From positions 352,169-416,168 of the forward strand of contig JAREIK010002254.1 of NCBI GenBank assembly GCA_029783825.1: a stretch of 64,000 nt of DNA, read 5' to 3'. A model generated the notes under the pieces. The model did not search any database, was not told where the DNA came from, and saw only the letters and a program-made list of their open reading frames with translations. This DNA comes from Sapria himalayana. Its lineage: Eukaryota > Streptophyta > Magnoliopsida > Malpighiales > Rafflesiaceae. How positions within the stretch are numbered: the stretch's first letter is position 1; the number at the start of each line of letters is the position of its first letter. Positions 14,201 through 24,054 of this stretch are shown here, one piece after another. A program made the translations under genes and the position numbers.

Positions 14201-14353
14201 GTTGGGCAATGGTGATGTCATAGTGGTGCAGTGTATTCATGGTAGTTTCTATGGTGGTTTCTGTTATGGTATCTTGAAGATGTAGTGATGTTGCAGTGAA
14301 AATCTGCAATAGGCAAAAGCCAGTAGCCTGTTGACTGAAGTGATGCCTGCGGG
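11243..14353. other. Intergenic DNA, nothing firmly recognised
   Basis: Mostly AT-rich. A GC-richer patch at 11575-11640 (GCCTGGCCAGGC core) resembles the composition of the duplicated patches at 51.2-52.4 kb. The segment 14100-14330 is G/T-rich with repeated GTGGTG and GTAGTG words. The minus-strand frames 13795-14064 and 14088-14309 have no recognised domain. Confidence 0.45.
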
Positions 14354-14381
14354 GGCTAACCCAAGCTAGCTTGGGTTAGCC
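14354..14381. repeat. Perfect 28 bp palindrome
   Basis: The left arm GGCTAACCCAAGCT is followed directly by its exact reverse complement, giving 28 bp of perfect dyad symmetry with no spacer. It begins a GC-richer stretch (14354-14600) rich in CATGCC, GGCATG and GGCACAG words. That stretch resembles a CpG-decayed version of the GC-rich MITE at 38.3 kb. Confidence 0.9.
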
Positions 14382-14640
14382 ATAGGCCCAACCTAGGATC
14401 TAAATCAAGCATGGCCCAGTCACGATAGATTTTATGTGGCATGAATCCAACCAGACACGGCTTGGCACAGCAAATGCCTCAGCAAAGTTTTCAGGCAGTG
14501 CAAGGCCATATCAGGACTGCCTCCCTCGAAGCCATGCCAGGACAGCACAGCCTAGACAGATGGAGCATGTCATGTCGGACACAATATGGTGGCTGGTGGC
14601 ACAGCTGGGCATAAGAAATATTTTGAATATCTAGACTCAA
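14382..14640. mobile_element. Possible decayed GC-rich MITE relic
   Basis: Words such as CATGGCCCAG, GACACGGCTTGGCAC, CATGCCAGGACAGC and CATGTCATGTCGGACAC fit a GCCGTGCC/CGGGCC-rich ancestor in which CG has become TG or CA. No terminal inverted repeat or target duplication was found, so the boundaries are only compositional. The plus-strand open frame at 14434-14634 lies wholly inside and has no recognised domain. Confidence 0.3.
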
Positions 14641-15159
14641 AAAAACAAATATTTTGAACATCTTTTAAAGTTTAGATTTTCATGTCATGTATCAATTGAT
14701 TATATAATTAATACGAGAACAAAGTTAATTTATAATACAAATATTTTGGATGATTCCACTATTTATAATAGATTGTAAACCAAATTAATTATCAACATAA
14801 TTTCAATATTATACTACAAAGGCACATTTGGATATTGTTCATTGTATTTTTCAACATATAAAGCCACCTAGTTCTATAATATTTTTGAGCAATCTTGATC
14901 ATGTTAAGATCCACTAGTGCTTTTTACTTTCCTAAAGAAGAAATCTTATTTATTGAAAAGATTAAAAAACAAAAAGTAGATATCACATAAATTGCATAAG
15001 TATCAAGTTATACCATTAATTAACTTCATGCTTCTTTAAATTATATATTTTTTAAGGGAAAATATATATTTTATATCCTACAATCATTAATCAAACATTA
15101 TTATATTTTATTTCCAATTCATTAGTTGACTATTAATGTATTCATTAGAAGAAATAAAA
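14641..15159. other. AT-rich intergenic DNA, nothing recognised
   Basis: No coding, RNA or repeat signal was identified in this stretch. Confidence 0.5.
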
Positions 15160-16534
15160 TATTTTCATTAGTAATGTCAACGTGTCTATTACAAATTAAC
15201 TAGAAAATATATTACAAAGATCAAATATATGAAGTCAATCACAAAGTATTGTATCTTCCAAGCTCAATGTTTAAATTATGTATGTACCAACTTCATAATA
15301 TATTTATGTAATGGAATACCTAGTATATAATCATACTCATAATCCAAGTTATTTTTATTTTTTAGATAACACATATTAATATGTGTGTGTGTGTGTGTGT
15401 GTATTTATATTATTGAGGCAGAATAATGAAAATATTTAATTCTAGTCTTAAAACTCAACTTTTAATTCACTGTATTTTTACATTGGATATCCACCATAAT
15501 ATGCATTTAAAGTATACTGGTAAAACTAGTCACACAAAATTCATCTAACAAATAAAGAAAAAGAAAATAAAAATAAAGAAAGAAAATCTTGTGTGGGTGT
15601 GACCATTGTGGGATTACACGATACTCTCAAGAGAGTTGTTAATGTCTATATTCCAAGAAATAGCTTAGCTATTTATCAGGCTCTTCCCTAAAACTATCAT
15701 GCCTATCATTAAAAATCTAAATATTACACCTATTTTATCAATTAGTTATACCTCTTGTATAGACATATTGAAAACTAATAACTATATTATAGAAAATTGT
15801 TTTTTTAGTCAAATTTTATTACTATAACAATATTATTTTTATAAATATTAAATATTCATCATACGTAATCTTTCTAAATTTTTAAGATAAAACTGTCGAA
15901 ATAAGAACATTCAAAATCCACACTAAGCAAAAATCTGATTTACTATGTACGAACTTTTTTTAAATATAACATTTTCAATGACATTTTCATTGCACTGTTA
16001 CATGAAATGTACATCCATGAATTTATACAAAATCAATTATCTGAGCTAATTTTTTAAATAATTTAATTATGACATTATTTCTTTTTTAATAACTTTCTTT
16101 TAAAATTTTTTCCAAAAACCAACAAATACACCTTTTTTAATTAATCTTTAAAATAAAATTCTTTTTTAGGAGATGAAACATATTTTACATACTACTATCA
16201 TATTTTGAAAAAATCAAACATTATGACATTTTACTTTCAATATATTTTTTAGTAAAGAAAATATATATCAAGTGCATCCAACAAAAATAAAATAAACTAT
16301 TTTCATTATGAATATCTATGTATCTATTTCAAATAAACTAGCAAATATATTCACTAAAATATAGAGTGGATCATAAATTAATTTATCTTCCAAGCTTAAT
16401 ATTTAGAATATATATGTATCAACTTAACATTATAATAGGTTTATGTATTTAAATTTTTATTATCTTCTATTTTTTTGTAATTGAGCACCTAGTACATAAG
16501 TATACTCATAATCCAAGTCATTTTTATTTTTTGA
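15160..16534. repeat. Diverged direct repeat, about 1.15 kb apart
   Basis: About 200 bp at 15160-15362 recurs at about 16299-16534 with the same order of words: TATTTTCATTA, TCTATTWCAAAT, ATCTTCCAAGCT, TATGTA(C/T)CAACTT, then CCTAGTA and ACTCATAATCCAAGT followed by TTTTTATTTTTT. The second copy carries small insertions. The segment between holds a (GT)n tract at 15381-15402. No element ends were found, so this may be a decayed tandem duplication. Confidence 0.55.
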
Positions 16535-17202
16535 TTTTATATATATATATTAAAAATGCAGACTATGAATAAATTTGATATTATATATATTACCATCATT
16601 GTTATTTTTTCTCAAATTTTTATAAATAAATTCACATGAAACTTGATACTATTTTATGCATCCTTATATAAATATATATAAGACACAAACTTGAAAATTC
16701 TTTTTATGTTTAGCAAGATTCATCACTAATCAATTATTCTAATTCGAGTTAAATTTTAGTCATTAAAGAAAAAATATTACAATATTTTATAATTTGATTT
16801 ATAAATAATCTATTATTTTGAAAAATTAAATTATATGAAATAATTTTCAAATAAAACATACATAGAGAATAGTATATAGAGTTATGATCATGACTCCTTG
16901 AGAACGACAATATATCATATAGTTATTAAAAAGATCAATATCTATTTTATGTATTATCACTATTTATCATGATAGTCAAATTATAACACATTAAATCAAA
17001 TAGAATTTTTATGAGACAATAAAAAATATTGACCTCGTATAATATTTTATTAAGAATAAAATTGAAGATAATTAAATTTTCAAAATTCATGTACTTACCA
17101 AAAACCAATTGGCATATATTTTCATGAATATCTTTGAACTTCAATTTATTTTTTCTCTTAAAAACTTAGTCCATGACTTATGTATGCATCAAATCAAAAA
17201 CA
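16535..17202. other. AT-rich intergenic DNA, nothing recognised
   Basis: No coding, RNA or element signal was identified. The minus-strand open frame at 16947-17144 is AT-driven and has no domain. If the minus-strand gene ending at 17203 is real, its 3' untranslated region and poly-A site lie here. Confidence 0.45.
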
Positions 17203-17439
17203 TTATTGAGAATCATTGAGATTATTACTAAATTTCATTTGATTTTTTGATCTTTGTTGTATAGATGAGATGCCTATAAATGAGTTGTTTATACGCCCTG
17301 AGAAATTTCTACCAGCATACTTCCCTATACTCAAAGTCTCATCCTTGTCGTACCAAGGCAAAAGTTTAGTCTTCAATGGTGACCGCACCTCATTCTCTAT
17401 CTCATACATTGATGCAATCTCCCATGAGACATGATTGTT
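17203..17439 (-). CDS. Candidate terminal exon of a minus-strand gene, unidentified product
   Basis: On the minus strand, directly after a CACAATAG acceptor, the frame stays open for 78 codons to a TAA, beginning NNHVSWEIASMYEIENE. Composition is balanced and unlike the surrounding AT-driven frames: charged and polar residues, WYDKDE, GKYAGRNFSGR. No family was recognised. It lies 930 bp downstream of the start exon at 18367-18466. That exon ends in phase 0, and this one can begin in phase 0, so a spliced 110-residue product is possible. The join is inference. The two could instead belong to different or broken genes. Confidence 0.45.
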   Translation of the reverse strand, partial: NNHVSWEIASMYEIENEVRSPLKTKLLPWYDKDETLSIGKYAGRNFSGRINNSFIGISSIQQRSKNQMKFSNNLNDSQ

Positions 17440-18366
17440 CTATTGTGCATATTCGCCTTGTACATGTATTAAAAAAAGAAATTCATTTATTTACATTTCT
17501 ATATTTATTTAAATAAATACATCAAATGGGCATGATGATAATGAATACTTATGTGTGTGTGTGTGTGTGTATTACACATGCACATATATTATTTTATTAA
17601 TACAAAGAAAATACAAAGCATCAAAACCTATAAAATTCCAAATGAAATCCATAATTACAATTAATAGTTAGCGATATTACAAACCTTTTACCAATAGCCT
17701 CAAGATTAATCAACAACCACAACATCTTCTATAACCCAAGCACTCACAATCAAATTTCATGCCCTTAGCAGAGGTATTTCTCACATATACTGAATGATCC
17801 TAGATTACACCCGTCCAAATTCATTGGAGATGAAATCAAAATCTAAGACAAGACATAGGAAATGACATATTTACTAAAAAAGAATCTCCCCTATCTTCTA
17901 CACTAATAACAATTCAGAATAGAAATAGATTGAAAGCATTGGCCAACTGTTAATTGATTCCAACTGCAATCTGTTCGAATAAATCACAATTTTTTAAACA
18001 TTCAAAAACTTATAAACATGTTTTTCAAGATTACTTAAGATGAATCTCTCAATATTCCCCAATTGAATTCGAATAAATCACATTTTGTTCGAATAAATCA
18101 TAATTGAAATGACAATGCTTATATAAGAAGCAAATAGGAAAAACACAAATTAGTGTGCCAAAACTAATGACACGAAATATTAAATGGGAAGACAAATTCA
18201 AACAAAAAATAGAGGAATTCATACGCTTATATAGTTCAGACAATTAAGCAGCTTTAAGTTTCAAAAAACCACATATCAAATATCATTATATTTAAACTCA
18301 AAGAGAAACTACAAATTAAGAAAACGTCAAAAAGAATATCAAAAAACAATCAAACAAAACAATCAC
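17440..18366 (-). other. Putative intron or inter-exon region of the minus-strand gene
   Basis: AT-rich with a (GT)n tract near 17551-17571. A less AT-rich stretch at 17660-17830 ends, on the minus strand, in AAAAG followed by GTTTGTAA, a possible donor, but the frames across it are closed. No exon matching the expected continuation of the start exon's family was found. Confidence 0.4.
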
Positions 18367-18466
18367 CTTCTGGAGCTGATTGAAACTAATGCCATATCGA
18401 TGTTTAGCCCAGAATCCATTAGCATTACCCAGCTGCTCGTTTCTCTTTGCTAATCCTGGCATCGTC
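18367..18466 (-). CDS. Start exon of a conserved plant gene, partial
   Basis: On the minus strand the segment is preceded by TTAACAG and followed by GTGATT, giving acceptor and donor. The ATG at 18462 opens 32 codons ending exactly at the donor in phase 0. The peptide begins MPGLAKRNEQ and contains FWAKHRYGISFNQLQK. From memory this closely resembles the N terminus of a conserved plant family of unknown or poorly known function that starts MPGLAQRNEQ, has FWSKHRDDVSYNQLQK, and continues with FWSEL and a cysteine-rich region. That cysteine-rich continuation was not found downstream, so this is either a fragment or a gene with an unusually long intron. Confidence 0.6.
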
Positions 18467-18840
18467 CTGTTAATTTCAAATTGTTATCGTCTTCATAAAT
18501 CGAATATCAAAACTCTTCCACTGCTAGTCCCAATTTTTTGGATCTAAATCCGATCAGAACCATTAAGATAATGTAATCAAACACCAACAACGAGAATTTC
18601 AGTTAAATGAATCGACTAGCAATTAACATATTGAGAAGACACGGATTTGGCTTGAATATCAGGAGAAATGGATACGAGAGGAAAGTTTTTGACCGATGTT
18701 GATAGAAATGAGAACCGGAGGCTGTGTTTCTCGACGAGAGTTTAGAGGAGGACGAATTGACAGAACTACAAATGCCACGAAATACTGTTTCATCCCGATT
18801 CAATATATTTTATTTGGGGAATTTTCATAAAATAATCTAG
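18467..18840 (-). promoter_or_regulatory. Probable 5' leader and promoter side of the minus-strand gene
   Basis: This stretch upstream of the start exon is clearly less AT-rich than its surroundings and resembles plant leader sequence. It includes a 66-codon minus-strand open frame (18603-18803) with no recognised domain, probably an upstream ORF or shadow. A CCAAATAAAATATATTG stretch on the minus strand at about 18805-18821 could hold a TATA-like element. The transcription start is not determined. Confidence 0.35.
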
Positions 18841-20919
18841 ATCATGGGCATTGCCCCGGCCCGGCATCTTGCAGAAGATTGTGCAGCTCACATATTTTAA
18901 AAAATTTATTATTAATTTTGTCAAAAAATATATATATCTTTAAATGGGGGTTTTTAAAACTTATATATCTTAAAATAAATTAAAAATTATGTTTGTATAC
19001 CCCAAAGCAAACATATTTAATATTTGCTTATTTGGGGCTCAAAAAAAATTTGCTTGTGATTTGGATTTTGGACACATCAAATGAAAAATATCTAGCACTT
19101 GATTTATTTAAATCCATCAATCTTAGAGTACCTTTATCTAGTCTATATTAGCATCAAAAAATCATATTTATATTAAAAAATAATACATCACCATGAATTT
19201 GGAAGTATTTTATATTGAAATCCATTTTTATTTGTTTTTTCCCCTAGTTGTTTGTTTGATATATTTTGGATTTATTTTAAATGACAATGAGGTTAGATTA
19301 TATTTATAATAGATATACATGCATCATTTATTTTAAATTATAGATGATTTAGTATATAAAGTGTAGCTTGCGTATAGAAGATCATAATATAGTTAAGGTT
19401 GGATACTTTATCTATAATATTATAGCATATGATTTCAGTAGGTCTATTTTGACTACAAGAAATAATATTATTTTAACTTAATATGCTAGCGCACTTAAAT
19501 ATATTAAATCGGATCAAATCAGAGTAGTTATTTTATACTAACATATAAAATAAAAATATATTGTAATTATTGTAAATTGTAATACTTTTAATTTTGATGT
19601 AATTGATAAATACATATACTTATTATTAAATGTTTGACTCATAAATTGTGAGATTTATAACTAGATCAATATACTCAAAGAGTTGGAAAATTGTATCAAT
19701 TATATGATAAATATTAATTATTTATGTAATTCATATTCTATAAAAATAGATTGCTAATGTCCCCCTTGAGGATGCTTACAAGTTTTGATATTATCAAATC
19801 ATGTATGTGAATTTTGATCTAACATATTTAATAAGTTAAGTGGAAGATCTCAAGGTAATATATAAAAATATTGATTAAATTAAATTATCAATAATTCGAT
19901 TCATTTTATAAGTATCTACAATCTTAATATCGGGAGTTAAATATGTGTCGGATAAAAAATGACATGAGTTGTTAAAAATAAGTGAGAAAGTATAATTATA
20001 ATTTTATAGTGGTATGAATTATAATTAATGTGAATTATGGTGCATTTTATTCATATTGAAAGCTTAAAATCTTATTTGTGTTAAGAGTCCATTCCATAGC
20101 CTAATCAAGTTTCATAAGAAATGTTTAAAATTATAAGTAAATATTTAGTTTATTTATTTCGATTATGTATGTGTATAAAATTGAAATAATTAATTTGATT
20201 GAAATGATATTAACTAATTTTATTTATTAAGATAAAATACAATTGAATTAATTACTTGATTATTTATATGTGTGTGTGTGTGTACGTAAATCTTTAATAT
20301 AATTTAAATAATATAAAAAAAAGAAGACATGTCACCTCACTTTTGCAAAGTGATCTGATGCGTGTGTTTTTTATAATGCAATTCATATTTCTCTCCTTCC
20401 TCACGATGATGGAGTAGGCGACATGGAAAACAAGTTTGGAGAACTCTAAATTCATGTTTTTAAGGTACTTGTTAAAGCATTCTTGTAATGATTTACTTCT
20501 AAGAAGATTTATAACTTTAAATGAATATGATACATGCAATTTTCTTCATAATTCATTTCGGCCTCTAACAATGATATCTGAGTAAGACTATGATATTAAA
20601 TATAATTAAATTGGGTTTTAGTATAGATAGAGAATAAGGAAATGTCCTTGATTGTGACGTAGGCATCTAACCTCTGTTAAACAACATATGACCTAGCTAT
20701 TTATGCATTTGAATGATGCGTTTGGATGTGCTTAAGGATGTGAAAATGCTTGTTAATTGTTGGGTTGTATTTTTTTCATTTATCATATGTGATTTTTTGT
20801 TTAAGGAAGTGTTCTAGAAGTTTTTGTGATCTCCTTTTGAGGAGGCATAGACTTATATAAATTACTGATGAATGATGATCACAAATGAGCATCAAGCATG
20901 TATTTGTGAAAAATAATTG
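18841..20919. other. Intergenic DNA, nothing firmly recognised
   Basis: A short GC-rich patch (CCCCGGCCCGGCATC, about 18854-18868) lies immediately upstream of the minus-strand gene. The rest is AT-rich with a (GT)n run at about 20269-20283. The segment from about 20540 could include the 5' LTR of the Copia element downstream, but no second LTR exists in the window to prove it. Confidence 0.4.
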
Positions 20920-21175
20920 TGGTGGATCTAGTAGCAGAGGATGGCAATCATGGTGGAGCATGTAGTGGCGAACAGTGAGTGTAGTGGATAAAATAGAGGA
21001 GGAATGTGACCATGATAAAGCATGTAGTGGCAAATGGTGACCACGATGAATCCTGCCATAGAGGATGGTGACCATGATAGAGCACACAATGGTAAATGGC
21101 AGCCATGGTGGACATGGAGCCCACCATGTAGGATGAAGACAATGGTGGAGCATGTAGTGAATAGTAGATAATTAT
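20920..21175. repeat. Degenerate minisatellite, about 55 bp unit, four copies
   Basis: Recurring word order is AGAGGATG or AGGAGGAATG, then GTGACCATGATA or CAATCATGGTG, then GAGCATGTAGTGG or GAGCACACAATGG, then AAATGGTGACC or AAATGGCAGCC. Four units fit. Both strands give overlapping open frames from the repeat, which explains the cluster of minus-strand frames at 20776-21190. These are not considered genes. Confidence 0.6.
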
Positions 21176-21399
21176 GTAGCACTCATACATACATTCAAAT
21201 TGCAGACCACTAATTTAATAAGAAAAAATACATTTAAATTCTTATTTCAAGATAAATAGTTCTCAATGGAATTAGCAATCCTATTTTACTAAAACCCTCA
21301 ATCTTTTAAAATAACTAAGTGGGCTAGGAAATCCAACGATAATGAATATCATAGTCTTTATCGCTATTTTGTGAGTTTTTCAAGTTAGTTAACATGTTG

Positions 21400-23760
21400 T
21401 TTTTGGTATCATCTCTTTATCTGACTGATTGACTCATATGTCTACCTAGCACAAACTATAATGAGTTAGTTTGGAGGATTGTTAAAAAGGACAACTTCAC
21501 CATTCGAAGAATTCACCAAATAATAATTAACCTAGAATTATATGATGGTGTACACTTAATTATAAATAATAATATTCTTTCTAGCTGAGTCACAACTACT
21601 AGTAATAAGATCATAGCTAAGTTATTTGTTTAGTCTTATTTGACATTACTTGTTTCCTAAACAACAAGATTAACATGAATCTGTATGTCTAAAAAATGAT
21701 GGGTATAGACATCCTTCTATTAAGGCATGATGTTCACAATGTATCAGACTAATGATGAATTTACTTGAGAATTAGTAGAGGGAACCAACACTCGAAATAG
21801 AATTCAAAGCTAATTGGCTCGTTATATTTTTTTTAGGTTTATAAAATAACTTTCACTAATTATACTCGGAAAATAAAATTGATGTAACCAATTACATAGA
21901 TTGAAAAAAAAATGATGATATTATTTTAGCTACTAAGAACTATATCTTTTTACTCATAAATCTTTACTCTAGCATACCTCATGATCAAGCAATCGAACAA
22001 GAAATTATACCTTAAGAGAAATTGGTGAAAGTTGATGAGATATCAAAAAGTTATATCTTAGTTTTATGTCAAATATACTTCAATATTAACATCAATCCAT
22101 GGCTATTACCTATGATATGATATCTAATATCAAAAAAATATTTAGGAATCAAACTTATTTTTTCTAGACAAAAGGCTATGAGAGATTTGATGAATACTAT
22201 GATTAATAAAAATACCCCAGTAAGAGATCATGTTCTAAAAATGATTGATTTTCTAAATGAAATAAAAATGATTGGAGCTAAGATTGATGTAGATTCTTAT
22301 ATCAATATTATTTTTAAGTCACTAAAGAATTCATATAAGAAATATCACCTAAATTATAATATAAATAAACTTAATTTGACATTGGCATAATTGCTTAAAG
22401 AATTGGTATCAAATTAGAGTCTTATTAAGAAACTATCTTGAGGTTTTGTTGCTATAAAAACTTCTTCTAAATTGAAAGGTAAGAAGAAAAATAAATCTTA
22501 GAAACATGTTCATATTCCCTAGTCAGCTCCTAATTCACAAGTGTGAGTAAAAAAAAGCCAAAAAATAAATATTTTCATTGCAAATAGTCAGGACATTAGA
22601 AGTAGTATCCGATTTTTCTCAAGAATGAGAATTTTCAAGATAAATCTTTTTTACTAGTAGTTGAGACATATTTAGTAGTAGTATCTACCAATAAATAATA
22701 ATTGGTATGTAGATATGAGAGGCTCTAATCATGTTTATAATTCTTTGTAGTAATTCTAGGAAATCAAATAACTAAGTAATGGTAAAGTTGATCTTCACAT
22801 GGGGAATATTATAAAAGTGTTGGGGATAATAGTGAAAGATTACTATCTTCATTTTCAAAGAGATATAATTTTAATTTTGAAAGATTATTTTTATGTATCT
22901 TCCATCAGAAGAAATTTAATTTATGTTTTTAATTTGGTTAACAATGAATTTTATTTTTTATTCAATTATTCTGTAATTATCTATTTGAATAAATATTTAT
23001 CTATTCTAGGGAATTAAAAGATAATCTTTATCTTATTAATCTTAGCCCTCCTTCACTACATAATATTAACACCTTTCCATGTAGGAGAAATTAACTTTCC
23101 TAAATGAACTAGATTTATCTTTGGCACTTGTGCCTAGGTCAAATAATCTAAAATAGATATCCAAATTTGTTAAAGATGAACTTTGGGTTCATTGGAATGG
23201 AAATACTTCTAACCTATAAATCTTATTTAGAAGAAAAAATGACCTAGTGGCTTTTTTTGGATAAGTGCTTTAGAGCAAAAGAATAGTTAGAATGGGTTCA
23301 TTTTATTCTATGTGGACCCATGACTATCCAAACAAGAGGTGACTTTTTGTACTTCATCATATTTATGGATAATTACTCGAGGTATGAATATATTTATTTA
23401 ATATACCATAATTTGAAACCCTTTAAGAAATTCAAAGAGCATAAGTTAGAAATGGAGAAGCATCTCAATACATATTTCAAGATAATATGATATGATCATA
23501 GACGAATACTATTTGTGAGTTTAGGAACTACTTGCTAGATCATGAGATTATATTGTTATTGTCTACATTTTATATCCACAACAAAATGATGTGGTAGAAA
23601 GAGAGAATGTAACTCTTATAAACATAATGAGAGCAATGATGAGTTATTCAGATATGAATAATTCCTACTATAGATAAATATTAGAAATAACAACTTTTGT
23701 TCTAAACTTGATCCCACCTAAGTCAATACCTTCTCTTCCAACTTAATTGTGGACTAGATG
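21400..23760 (+). mobile_element. Ty1/Copia retrotransposon remnant, gag to integrase, truncated
   Basis: A primer-binding-site-like TTTGGTATC lies near 21401. Gag (UBN2-type) starts about 21960, and the stretch 22178-22390 is open with RDHVLKMIDFLNEIKMIGA. A decayed CCHC knuckle (YFHCK, SGH, Y) is near 22575-22612; two of its cysteines are lost. The protease-side WYVDMRGSNHVYNSL is near 22700, and pre-integrase SSIRRNLIYVFNLVN (within 22799-23017) follows. The integrase catalytic region runs 23280-23760 with CGPMTIQTRGDFLYF, FMDNYSRYEYIYL and PQQNDVVERENVTL. Many stops and frameshifts make it dead. The frame is cut within the ELWTG-like word by the CACTA end at 23761. No reverse transcriptase, RNase H or 3' LTR is in the window. 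Confidence 0.85.
21401..21415 (+). other. Candidate Copia primer binding site
   Basis: TTTGGTATCA matches the first part of the usual plant Copia site complementary to initiator methionine tRNA (TGGTATCAGAGC). The last bases diverge. Its position about 550 bp before the first gag similarity is plausible. Confidence 0.35.
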
Positions 23761-24054
23761 CACTACAAGAAAATGTTCATTTAGCTAGGGATCAATCCCT
23801 AGCTAAATTGTGAGATATTAGCTAGGGAATATCAAGGGATTTATGTATTTTCATTGAAATAAATATTTGCAATGGATTAGCGACGGATTAACGATGAAAT
23901 ATTTTCAAAAATTCTGTTCAAGAAAAGCGGGGAATTTAGCTACGGATTTAGTAACGAATTAGCGATGAGATATTTTCGTAAATTTCGCTCAAGAAAAATA
24001 GGAAATTTAGCGATGGGATTGAGCAATAGGGTATTGTAGAGAATCACGTGATCC
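23761..24054 (+). mobile_element. CACTA-type transposon left end with subterminal repeats
   Basis: The end reads CACTACAAGAAAA, the hallmark of plant CACTA (En/Spm) tips. At 23780-23807 lies an interrupted palindrome, TTTAGCTAGGGAT, CA, ATCCCTAGCTAAA. Subterminal motifs follow: GGATTAGCGACGGATTAACGATG, GGATTTAGTAACGAATTAGCGATG, and TTTAGCGATGGGATT. The flank before it is Copia coding sequence ending ATG. The subterminal region stops near 24050, where LINE sequence begins, so this element was itself invaded or truncated. Its right end is not assigned. Confidence 0.8.

Noticed and set aside
20776..21190. Cluster of minus-strand frames of 80-125 residues
   Set aside because: Explained by a degenerate 55 bp minisatellite; the frames overlap each other in different phases and show no domain.
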